Assembly (NCBI GenBank): GCA_033763995.1
Contig: JANRJL010000082.1
Location: 8,313-72,312, forward strand
DNA: 64,000 bases
Source of the DNA: GCA-2737725 sp033763995
Lineage (GTDB): Bacteria; Pseudomonadota; Alphaproteobacteria; Rhodospirillales; Rhodospirillaceae
Direction: 5' to 3'
Shown here: one piece after another, positions 33,021 to 40,586 of the stretch
How positions within the stretch are numbered: the first letter of the stretch is position 1
Layout of the letters: each line of letters begins with the position of its first letter
Notes under the pieces: model-generated
What the model saw: only the letters and a program-made list of their open reading frames with translations
The model's database searches: none
What the model was told of the DNA's origin: nothing
Position numbers and translations under genes: made by a program

Positions 33021-33830
33021 CTATTCGGCCGCCAATTTTTGCGCCGCCGCCTCGCGTTTGCGATGCACGGGATTGGTGTTGTAGGGCCAGTTGGGCGTCA
33101 GCCGCGAGACATACGGATAAAGCTTGGCCACCTCTTCGGTGTAGCCCAGGTTGAACACCGTGGGCGACTTGGGCTTGTCCTTGGCGCCCTCATAGAAGGT
33201 GCCCAGCACCTTGTCCCACAGGAAGTTGGTGATGCCGTAGTTGCCGTTCTCATTGTGGAAGTGATGCGCCATGTGGGTTTTCTTCATCTCGCGCACCCAG
33301 CCCCACGACGGCGCGTAGCCCAGATGCTCGATGCAATGGAAGAACTCGTAGATGCAGGTCGTCACCACGCCCGCGCACAGGGCCGCGAGCGCGCCGTACC
33401 CGCCGCCGAGTGCATATCCCACCGGCATGGTCGCCAGCGCCACGGTGGGCAGGGTGGTGTAAAGCGCGCCGAACAGAACTTTCAGGTTGTTGGGATCGCA
33501 GTGGTGATCGTAGTGAATGCGCTTCCACACGCCGGCGGTGAGCGGATGCTTCCACATGTACTTGCTGTGCAGCACAGTGCGATGCAGCACGTACCACACG
33601 GCGGGATAGATGATGACGGTGGCGGCCACCGAGGCGAGCACGCCGAGCCATGCCGCCGCGCTGGTGGCCAAGGCCCAGATCACCACGCCGCCGGTGAGCA
33701 GGCTGACGGCGATGTAAACGGCGATGGCGTAGTACTGAAAGTACGCCGCCGTCAGCTCGCGCAGGTTCATGCGATCGAGGAAATATTCCTTGTCGCTCCA
33801 GAACCCCAACGTGAATGAACCACCCGCCAT
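33021..33830 (-). CDS. Fatty acid hydroxylase superfamily (sterol desaturase-like) membrane protein
   Basis: A 269-residue di-iron membrane enzyme with four to five helices. The histidine clusters of PF04116 are all present: HRTVLH, HYDHH, HCIEH and HMAHHFHNE. These bind the diiron centre that hydroxylates or desaturates acyl chains, sterols, carotenoids or ceramides. The substrate here is probably a lipid acyl chain, given the adjacent YghO-like acyltransferase on one side and the divergent LtaS-like/lipid-kinase genes on the other. Confidence 0.87.
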   Translation of the reverse strand: MAGGSFTLGFWSDKEYFLDRMNLRELTAAYFQYYAIAVYIAVSLLTGGVVIWALATSAAAWLGVLASVAATVIIYPAVWYVLHRTVLHSKYMWKHPLTAGVWKRIHYDHHCDPNNLKVLFGALYTTLPTVALATMPVGYALGGGYGALAALCAGVVTTCIYEFFHCIEHLGYAPSWGWVREMKKTHMAHHFHNENGNYGITNFLWDKVLGTFYEGAKDKPKSPTVFNLGYTEEVAKLYPYVSRLTPNWPYNTNPVHRKREAAAQKLAAE

Positions 33831-34121
33831 GCGGCCAAACCTGACTCGTTTGTGTGTCTATATATAAGCGGCGTTTTCCGCCGATCACGCCGACAAAGCA
33901 AGCCATTGCAGTCCAAGCGCGGCGCGCTTGAGAATCACTTTCGCGTCACTGTGTTACAAGAGCGGCCTTTCCCGGCCCTTAAGGACCGCGCCCCAGGAGC
34001 GCGCCGGAGCCTCGCCGCCGGGCGCCGCCGGCATGGCGGTGGGGATCTTAACAAAAGCTAATCAATACAATGGATTAGATCCGGCCGCAGGGCCGCCTAA
34101 ATATTGTCATATGGCGGTTTT
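33831..34121. other. Divergent intergenic region between two lipid-gene units
   Basis: This 291-bp gap should carry promoters for both the hydroxylase/acyltransferase unit and the LtaS-like/kinase unit. A TA-rich stretch near 33858-33868 (CTATATATAAG) could serve as a -10 region on either strand. No ORF was recognised. Confidence 0.4.
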
Positions 34122-35744
34122 ATGACTAGTCTCCGCCGCGCCATGGAGAGCCCCGTGTCCGAACCTGAGTCCGAACCCGAGTCCGCCGCAAAACCCCGCC
34201 CCAAGCTCGCGACCCTAGCGTCGTGGGCGGTCATCGCCGTGACGCTGATCTATGCGGCGGCGTTCCTCGACCCCTTCGTGGCCATCGCCGCCTTGCCGTT
34301 CTTCGCGCTGGGCAGCGCGCGCGGCAAATCGCCGCTGACGCTGTGCGCCCTGGCGCTGGTGCCGGTGCTGGCGCTGCAAGCGGCGAGCGGCGTCAAGTTC
34401 CTGATCACGACATTACCTTTGGTCACCTACGATCATTATTTCCTGCGCGGGAACGTGCTGGTGCTGGCGGCCAACGACTGGCGTATTGCATCGGCCGTGG
34501 TGCTGGGAGCGCTGGGAACCATCGTCTATCTGCGCCTGTTGTTCTCGGGCAAGGGCGCCTTCACGCGCTTCGAGAAGGCGGGCGTGGTGGGACTGGCCGT
34601 CGTCGCCGTGGCTTGCCTCATGTCCGTGCGCAACTGGACCAGCGACGTCATGGGCTGGGACAAGGCGTTGAACGAGCCCACCGTGCGCGCCTTCGTGCGG
34701 TCCGCGCAAATCCCCGCGCCGCAGCTCGACTTGCTGCCGCAGGCGCAAGCCGCCCTGCCCGCGCCCACCCTAACGACGGGGGGCCTCGTCACGCCGATCC
34801 CGGGCCTGAGTGCGCCCGCCGACAAGCCCGATCTGTTCTTTATCCTGCAGGAGTCCATGCTGCCGCCGGAGAAAATTCGCCCCGGCGCCGAGGCGCGCCA
34901 CCTGTTCGCCAAGACCGCCGACCACGTCGGGCCCTTGCGCGTGCACTGCTTCGCCGGCGGCACCTGGAAGTCGGAGTTCTCGTTGGCGGTGCAGATGCGC
35001 CCGCAGGAATTCGGCAACGACGGGCTCTATGTGTTCCATCAATTGGAAGGGCGCATCAAGCGCTCGATCTTCACGCTGCTGAAGGAGCAAGGCTACCGCG
35101 TGATGGTGTTTTATCCCTCGCCCGGGAATTTCATCAACGGCCGCAATTTTTACGCCTCCATCGGCGTGGACGAACTCTATGACCCCGAGGCGCTGGGCAT
35201 CGGCGACGGCTGGGATTGGAAGATCCCCGACGCGACGCTCTATGACGCGATGCTGAAGAAGATCGAGGGCGAAACGCGCCCCGTGGCGGTGCTGCTGCTG
35301 ACCATCAGCCAGCATGGGCCCCATGTGTTCGAGGACCCGCACACGGACTACATGACGCGCTTCGAGGTGGCCGACGCGGCCTACGGCAAATTGCTCCAGG
35401 ATCTGGCCGCGCGCGGGCGCAGGACCGGCGTGGTGGCCTTCGGCGATCATCAGCCGGAGTTCCTGGCCCGCTTCGTCGATAATCACGACGACTGGTATTA
35501 CACCGGCTACGACGTGCGCTGCCTGAATTTCGAATGCGCGCCCAGCGTGCTCGACAATCGCGGCGGCAAGCCGCTCGACATCACCTTGCTGTCGAGTTCC
35601 GCCCTGCAGGCCTTCGGCTTCGGCCTGGACGGATTCGCGGCCCTGCACCAAGATCTCTATGCCCACTGCGGCGACGACGTGGCCAAGTGCGACGAGACGG
35701 CCCGGCTGACGCTCAATAGCGCGTTCTCGCACTTCTTCGAGTAA
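34122..35744 (+). CDS. LtaS/OpgB-like phosphoglycerol (or phosphoethanolamine) transferase
   Basis: A 540-residue membrane protein of the alkaline-phosphatase/sulfatase superfamily. Several N-terminal helices (within about residues 30-180) are followed by a periplasmic domain. The Thr-centred nucleophile motif CFAGGTWKSEFSLAVQ lies near residue 285, and the metal-site segments TISQHGPHVFED and VVAFGDHQPEF follow. LtaS-type enzymes move glycerophosphate from phosphatidylglycerol to a polymer or glucan, releasing diacylglycerol. The lipid kinase 10 bp downstream would recycle that diacylglycerol. ATG at 34143 is another possible start. Confidence 0.82.
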   Translation: MTSLRRAMESPVSEPESEPESAAKPRPKLATLASWAVIAVTLIYAAAFLDPFVAIAALPFFALGSARGKSPLTLCALALVPVLALQAASGVKFLITTLPLVTYDHYFLRGNVLVLAANDWRIASAVVLGALGTIVYLRLLFSGKGAFTRFEKAGVVGLAVVAVACLMSVRNWTSDVMGWDKALNEPTVRAFVRSAQIPAPQLDLLPQAQAALPAPTLTTGGLVTPIPGLSAPADKPDLFFILQESMLPPEKIRPGAEARHLFAKTADHVGPLRVHCFAGGTWKSEFSLAVQMRPQEFGNDGLYVFHQLEGRIKRSIFTLLKEQGYRVMVFYPSPGNFINGRNFYASIGVDELYDPEALGIGDGWDWKIPDATLYDAMLKKIEGETRPVAVLLLTISQHGPHVFEDPHTDYMTRFEVADAAYGKLLQDLAARGRRTGVVAFGDHQPEFLARFVDNHDDWYYTGYDVRCLNFECAPSVLDNRGGKPLDITLLSSSALQAFGFGLDGFAALHQDLYAHCGDDVAKCDETARLTLNSAFSHFFE

Positions 35745-35754
35745 TCTCGGCCCC

Positions 35755-36660
35755 ATGACCGACGCCACCCTCACGCCCGCCGCCCGCGGGCCGCGGCGCA
35801 TTCTGGCCGTGTTCAACCCCACCGCCGGCGGCAGCCGCCGTGCGCGTTTCGAACGCGTGATCGCGGCTCTTCGCGCGCAGGGATGCGCCGTCACGGTGCA
35901 ACACACCACCGCGCGGGGCGACGCCGAGGCCATCGCCCGGGCGCTTCCGCCCGGCACCTATGACGTCATCGCCGCGGCCGGCGGCGACGGCACCGTCAAC
36001 GAAATCGCCAACGGCCTCACGGCCCCCGACTGCGCCCTGGGCGTCATTCCCTTGGGCACCGCCAACGTGCTGGCCCGCGAGATCGGCCTGCGCCTCGCGC
36101 CCGAGCCCATCGCCCGCGCCCTGGCCGAGGGCCCGGTGTGCCCCGTCCGCATGGGTCGCGCCAACGGCCGGCGCTTCGTGATGATGGCGGGCATCGGGTT
36201 CGACGCCAACGTGGTGCACGGAGTTTCACTCTCATTGAAGCGGCGCATCGGCCCGCTCGCCTATGTGTGGCAAGCCGCCAAGGAAGCCTTGGGCGGCGAC
36301 TTCGCGCCCTTGCGCGTGACCATTGACGGCCGCACGCATCAGGCCACCTCGGCGGTGATATGCAACGGGCGCATGTACGGCGGACCCTTCGTCGCGGCGC
36401 CGGCGGCCGCGCTGGCCGACGACCAGTTTCATGTCGTGCTCATGCCGGGGCGCGGCTGGTTCAGCGTGCTGCGCTACGGCCTCGCGCTCGTGCTGGGACG
36501 ATTGCCGATGCTGCGCGACGTGACGATCGTGGCGGGGCGCGATATCGTCGCGGCGGGCGCGGACGGACAGCCAGTGCAGGCCGACGGCGACATCATCACC
36601 CAAACGCCGGTGCACATCACCCTCGACCCGCACCCGCTCAAGCTGGTGTATCCGGCCTGA
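35755..36660 (+). CDS. Diacylglycerol/lipid kinase (YegS/BmrU family)
   Basis: A 301-residue kinase of the DAGK catalytic family. RRILAVFNPTAGG begins the fold, IAAAGGDGTVNEIANGL is the ATP-binding GGDGT loop, and GVIPLGTANVLAREIGL follows. The C-terminal beta domain includes ICNGRMYGGPF and ends in DPHPLKLVYP. It would phosphorylate diacylglycerol, or possibly a long-chain base, to a phosphatidate-like product. Co-transcription with the LtaS-like gene suggests return of diacylglycerol to phospholipid synthesis. Confidence 0.88.
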   Translation: MTDATLTPAARGPRRILAVFNPTAGGSRRARFERVIAALRAQGCAVTVQHTTARGDAEAIARALPPGTYDVIAAAGGDGTVNEIANGLTAPDCALGVIPLGTANVLAREIGLRLAPEPIARALAEGPVCPVRMGRANGRRFVMMAGIGFDANVVHGVSLSLKRRIGPLAYVWQAAKEALGGDFAPLRVTIDGRTHQATSAVICNGRMYGGPFVAAPAAALADDQFHVVLMPGRGWFSVLRYGLALVLGRLPMLRDVTIVAGRDIVAAGADGQPVQADGDIITQTPVHITLDPHPLKLVYPA

Positions 36661-36739
36661 GTTAGGTCCCTGCGGCCATGGAACCGCGAGTGAGGCTCTG
36701 TTAGAGTGGACACTTGGTTTTCTCTATGAGCCAGCGCCC

Positions 36740-36991
36740 ATGACCGACGCCGCCAAACGCCTGTCCATCGCCGCGCGGAACCTGCCGCCGGGCGACCGCT
36801 TGGAACTGGTGGAACAGCTTCTCGATAGCCTGGATGCCACCGACTCGGCCACGGACGCAGTGTGGGCCAAGGAAGCGCAAGACCGCCTCGTGGCCTACCG
36901 GCGTGGCGAGATCGAGGCCGTTTCCTTGGCTAGCGTGCTCGCAAAATACAAGGCCCATGACGATTCGGCTGTTGAGCATCGCTCAAGCTAA
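36740..36991 (+). CDS. Addiction-module antitoxin-like protein (orphan)
   Basis: An 83-residue protein of the small addiction-module group that pairs with RelE/ParE toxins: LSIAARNLPPGDRLELVEQLLDSLD, then VWAKEAQDRLVAYRRGEIEAVSL. The usual C-terminal end AKYK is followed by extra residues (AHDDSAVEHRSS) that read into the start of the toxin frame, so the original stop may have been lost. The matching toxin is truncated at 36957-37013. Confidence 0.75.
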   Translation: MTDAAKRLSIAARNLPPGDRLELVEQLLDSLDATDSATDAVWAKEAQDRLVAYRRGEIEAVSLASVLAKYKAHDDSAVEHRSS

Positions 36992-37013
36992 ATTTGGGTA
37001 TCACGCAGCGTGA
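36957..37013 (+). pseudogene. Truncated ParE/RelE-type toxin start
   Basis: In the +1-shifted frame overlapping the antitoxin end, ATG opens MTIRLLSIAQAKF, the typical N-terminus of RelE/ParE toxins encoded downstream of such antitoxins. After YHAA a stop occurs at codon 19. The rest of a normal ~95-residue toxin is missing and unrelated AT-rich sequence begins at about 37000, consistent with deletion or insertion at this point. Confidence 0.6.
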
Positions 37014-37016
37014 TGG

Positions 37017-37775
37017 CTATATGGGTGATAGCTGAATCAGGCCTTCTGCCGAAATCAATGAAGCCTGACGAACTCTTATAATTTCGTAATTTTGGCCTGC
37101 CTCGCAGATAAAGCCGGCCAACTCGATACTTTCGCTTTCTGCCACTAGTCGAAAGCATGGGCCGCCGCTAGCGCCGCTCAAATTTGGGTGAGCCTCAAGC
37201 TCAGTACCTTGAGGCCAATACCAGCTACTAGAATCGAAACAAAAAGACATGTGGTCGTCAGACGAATTATCGGCTTTGGCAAGGAACGATACAAAGTCAT
37301 TGAAAACTACTTTCGGCCTTGTGCCACAGGTTGTTGTGCGCCGATTCTCCGGAAACCCACCAAGCATTACCGTGTCCCCTTTTCTGATTGGTTTTGGAGG
37401 CCACGCCTCAGACACGAAAACACTACCTCCCCAATGTTTAAGTGTAATTTCGGGAATTCTGAAAGTCGCCAAATCCCACTGCTGGCTTCGTGAAAGCAAG
37501 TTCTCGGCTAAATTAAATGGGCCGCCACCAAGCTGGCAAAAAATGTCCTCGTTTTCTGCCTTTTGCTTTTCGTAAATCTTGAGCACATGCTCGTTTGTGA
37601 CGCCAAAAAGTGTCGTTGGCGTTTTCACAACACACATTGTGGCATTAGCTAGAATCGTTTGACCGCCGACCTCCCACCATAACGGGGCGCAAAAAGACCT
37701 CACGCGATTCCGGAGGGCAGGAAGCAGTCCGCTCGACTCAAATTTATCAATTTTTTCTTGTTCGCTTTCGATCAT
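37017..37775 (-). CDS. Trypsin-like (chymotrypsin-fold) serine protease domain protein
   Basis: A 252-residue protein with the catalytic triad of the chymotrypsin fold in order: His in GVTNEHVLKIY, Asp in QWDLATFRIPE and Ser in NLSGASGGPCFRL (G-x-S-G-G-P). There is no signal peptide or membrane helix, so it should be cytoplasmic. Base composition is clearly AT-richer than both neighbours and codon use differs, suggesting recent acquisition. It lies directly against the broken toxin gene. Stand-alone trypsin-like proteins occur in defence and stress modules, but a role here is not shown. Confidence 0.78.
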   Translation of the reverse strand: MIESEQEKIDKFESSGLLPALRNRVRSFCAPLWWEVGGQTILANATMCVVKTPTTLFGVTNEHVLKIYEKQKAENEDIFCQLGGGPFNLAENLLSRSQQWDLATFRIPEITLKHWGGSVFVSEAWPPKPIRKGDTVMLGGFPENRRTTTCGTRPKVVFNDFVSFLAKADNSSDDHMSFCFDSSSWYWPQGTELEAHPNLSGASGGPCFRLVAESESIELAGFICEAGQNYEIIRVRQASLISAEGLIQLSPI

Positions 37776-37835
37776 ATCTGTTTCGTTTCGGTAGAAAGCG
37801 TTGCCTTAGCTCACGCGTATAGCAGATGGTAGACA

Positions 37836-38906
37836 TTACGTCCTGGCCCCGGTGTGCTCGAAGCTGAACACGATCCAGATGCCGAGCGTGGCGAACAGCG
37901 CCAGCGGCAGCCAAGCGGCCATCACCGGCGGCAGCGAGCCGAACTGGCCCATGGCGAGGATCATGTTGTCGATGACGATGAATAGAAATCCCAAAGTAAT
38001 GCCCCACACCACCGTCAGCACCGCGCTGCCCTGGCGGTGATGGGCGAAGGCGGCGATGGCGGCCAGCAGCGGCATCAAGGCGAGCACGATGGGCCCCGCG
38101 ATCTTCTGGTGCAGCCAGGTGTCGTAGAAATACTGCGGGCGCGTGCCGATGGCGACGTTGCCGACGTATTCCTGCAGGGCGTTGAGCGACAGTTCGTTGG
38201 GATGGTTAGCGAAGCGCATGAAGTGCTCGGGGCGCAGGCTGGTGTTCCAGGCCGGCGGGCCGGAGCTGGGTGCCGTGCCGCCCACGCGCTTGGCGCCGGT
38301 CACGGTCCAGCCGTCGCCCGACCACACGGCGCGCTCGATTTCGACGATGTCGACGATCTCGGCCTGGCCGCCCTGCTTGAGCAGGCGGATGTCCACCAGC
38401 TCGGTGCCGCCGCTCATGACGTGGCCGACGCGGATGATGGTGTCGCCCTCCATCAGCCAGCTGTTCTCGCCGTCGGCCAGCACGCTGCCCGTCTTGTAGC
38501 CGGCGTCGCGCCAGTCCTCCAGCGCGCCGTTGGCCCGCACGACGACGGTTTCGGAAAACATGAACAGCAGGATGGCCAGCGCCATGCCCACGGACACGAG
38601 TCCGCCGACGAGGCTCAAGACCGAGCGGCCCGCCGCGCGCATGGCCAGCACCTCGCTGTTCTTGGCCATGGTCACCAGCGCCGTCAGCGCGCCCAACAGG
38701 CCCGCCAAGGGCGCCACGGTTTCGATCAGCGACGGCACGCGCAGGACGATATAGCGCGCGAGGGTGTCGAGCGGCGCGCCGCCGCCCGCCAGCACGTCGT
38801 TGGCGTTGGCGAGCAGGTCCAGCGTTTGCAGGAACAGCACCAAGCCCAGCAGCAGGCCGACGAAGCGCGCCAAGAAAGCGCGCATGAGGTAGCGCGAGAG
38901 AATCAT
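37836..38906 (-). CDS. lptG: LPS export permease LptG
   Basis: A 356-residue YjgP/YjgQ-family protein starting at MILSRYLMRAFLARFVG. Three helices precede a periplasmic beta-jellyroll-like domain (about 100-260) and three follow (ending GIWIVFSFEHTG). The N-terminal conserved stretch RVPSLIETVAPLAGLLGALTALVTMAKNSEVLAMRAAG matches LptG. With LptF and LptB it forms the ABC engine that drives LPS from the inner membrane to the LptC-LptA bridge. It is encoded 10 bp after lptF. Confidence 0.92.
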   Translation of the reverse strand: MILSRYLMRAFLARFVGLLLGLVLFLQTLDLLANANDVLAGGGAPLDTLARYIVLRVPSLIETVAPLAGLLGALTALVTMAKNSEVLAMRAAGRSVLSLVGGLVSVGMALAILLFMFSETVVVRANGALEDWRDAGYKTGSVLADGENSWLMEGDTIIRVGHVMSGGTELVDIRLLKQGGQAEIVDIVEIERAVWSGDGWTVTGAKRVGGTAPSSGPPAWNTSLRPEHFMRFANHPNELSLNALQEYVGNVAIGTRPQYFYDTWLHQKIAGPIVLALMPLLAAIAAFAHHRQGSAVLTVVWGITLGFLFIVIDNMILAMGQFGSLPPVMAAWLPLALFATLGIWIVFSFEHTGART

Positions 38907-38916
38907 GCCATGGTCC

Positions 38917-40158
38917 TCATGCCGCCGCCTTGCGCGGACGCACCAGGCGGACCACGGCGTCGACCAGATCGATGCACCACCCCTCGAAGCGCTGCAGGGG
39001 CGTCGCACCCGCCTTGCGCTCGGTGGCGCGGAACAACAGAAACGACAACGCCGTGAACCCGACGAAGGTGCCCCACAACACCGGCGCGGCGGCGGCGCCC
39101 GTCGACGAGGCATAGGCCTCGCCGAATTCGAGAATCTTGTGATAGCTGACCAGCAACAGCAGGCCGAACACCAGGCCAAAACTGCGGCTCGCCCGCCGGG
39201 TCATGATGCCCAAGGGGGCGGCGAAGATCGGCAGGAACACCATCGACAGCGTGAAGACGATGCGGCCGTGGAACTCGGCCGCCACGGCGGCGGGCGCGAT
39301 CTTGAGGGGCGGCGGCGCGCGCTCGTCGGTGACGGCCTCGAGGCCCGCGCGCCCGGCGCCGGAGTTGGCGCGCATGGTCGTGTAAAGTTCGGTGATGGAA
39401 AGTTCCCGCTCGTCGCCGCCGCGGCCGCGGAACTGCACGAGGTCGGCCAAGTCCAGGGGCCAGTCGAAGACCTCGAACTTGAGGGTGGCGCTTTCACCCG
39501 TGGCCGGATTCCACTCCGAGCGGTGCCCCGCGATCAAACGCATGGTGACGATGCCGTCGTTGACGCCCGTCACCAGTTCGCCGCGTTCGGCCGTGAGCGT
39601 GATGATGCGGCCCTGGTCGTCCTGCTTATGGGCGAACACGCCCACCAGCTCGCGCCCGGCGCCCGTGGAGCGCTCCACGCGCAGGGTATAGCCGTTGGGC
39701 AGATCCATGAAGATGCCCTCGCCGATGCCCTGCTCGATCACGCCCGAAGTGATGTTGAACAGGATCGCGCGGTAGGCGTAGCGCGTGAAGGGTTGGATGT
39801 AACCCGTCAGCACGAAGTTGAACGCCGCCATGAACACCGCCAGCCACATGGCCGCGCGGATGAAGCGGCTGAGCCCGATGCCGCTGGACTGCACCGCGTC
39901 CAGCTCCGACTGCATCGACAAGCTGCGAAAGGCCAGCAGCACGCCCAGGAACAGCGCCAGCGGCAGCGCGAGCCCGATGTAATGGGGGATCAAGTTGAAC
40001 AACATCTGGAACACCACCAGCGTCGACACGCCGTTGCCCACGGCGATGTCGAGCAGCCGCATCAACCGTTCCATCAACAAAATGACGGCGACGATGAACA
40101 GCGTGACCAGGATCGTCGGCACGATCTGGCGAAGAAGGTAGCGATCAAGCGCCTGCAT
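38917..40158 (-). CDS. lptF: LPS export permease LptF
   Basis: A 413-residue YjgP/YjgQ-family protein starting at MQALDRYLLRQI, with GGAG upstream. The membrane-domain motif LIPHYIGLALPLALFLGVLLAFRSLSMQSELDAVQSSGIG contains the coupling region contacting LptB. A periplasmic domain (about 110-290) is followed by three further helices. It pairs with LptG, whose gene follows; the ATPase lptB and the bridge genes lptC and lptA lie at 54-56.5 kb. Confidence 0.92.
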   Translation of the reverse strand: MQALDRYLLRQIVPTILVTLFIVAVILLMERLMRLLDIAVGNGVSTLVVFQMLFNLIPHYIGLALPLALFLGVLLAFRSLSMQSELDAVQSSGIGLSRFIRAAMWLAVFMAAFNFVLTGYIQPFTRYAYRAILFNITSGVIEQGIGEGIFMDLPNGYTLRVERSTGAGRELVGVFAHKQDDQGRIITLTAERGELVTGVNDGIVTMRLIAGHRSEWNPATGESATLKFEVFDWPLDLADLVQFRGRGGDERELSITELYTTMRANSGAGRAGLEAVTDERAPPPLKIAPAAVAAEFHGRIVFTLSMVFLPIFAAPLGIMTRRASRSFGLVFGLLLLVSYHKILEFGEAYASSTGAAAAPVLWGTFVGFTALSFLLFRATERKAGATPLQRFEGWCIDLVDAVVRLVRPRKAAA

Positions 40159-40196
40159 GAACTCCACGCCGACATTTGGCCAACCCAACGCGGCCC

Positions 40197-40272
40197 TTAG
40201 TGGTCCGATTCCAGCATTCGCATCCCGGTTCTGTAAGCTGGTTTGCGAATGCTGGAATCAAAGGACCACTAA
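40197..40272. repeat. Compound palindromic element, first arm pair
   Basis: TTAGTGGTCC... at 40197 is matched by ...GGACCACTAA at 40272. The inner arms (ATTCCAGCATTCGCA and TGCGAATGCTGGAAT) surround a GC-rich loop of about 20 bases. It is a long imperfect palindrome in the gap between lptF and the second lipid kinase, and stands next to a second palindrome of similar design. Confidence 0.75.
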
Positions 40273-40286
40273 CAAATAAAAGGTTT

Positions 40287-40365
40287 CTAGTGGAGCTTTG
40301 GATTTGACATTCGCTTCGTCGTCCCGTTGCCATCGGGGTCGCGAATGTCAAATCCGCTCCACTAG
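40287..40365. repeat. Compound palindromic element, second arm pair
   Basis: CTAGTGGAGC at 40287 pairs with GCTCCACTAG ending at 40365. The inner arms GGATTTGACATTCGC and GCGAATGTCAAATCC flank a loop of about 25 bases containing CGTCGTCCCGTTGCC. Outer TAGTGG/CCACTA ends and inner ATTCGC/GCGAAT cores are shared with the first element, so both belong to one repeat family. The remaining 40366-40586 contains no recognised gene. Confidence 0.75.
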
Positions 40366-40586
40366 CGCCCCGTTATCGCGGGGGGTTGGGGCAAATTGGC
40401 GGCAACGTCGTCCTACCCGGGACCGGCCCAGGTTCGGGGGCCAGATTTTGGGCTAATCTGCAGACTTTTCAGATAGTTGCAATGCCCGGGGCACGGTTTA
40501 TGCGATCACGATGGGGTGACGCTGTCACGCGGCTTGCAACAATATTTAGCTGGAACGCCTTGAGAATATGCGGTTTTTCCACCGCC

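Noticed and set aside
37836..39179. Extended LptG frame
   Set aside because: The first 91 codons are Arg/Cys-rich shadow of the lptF 3' end; the conserved N-terminus MILSRYLMRAF begins at 38906.
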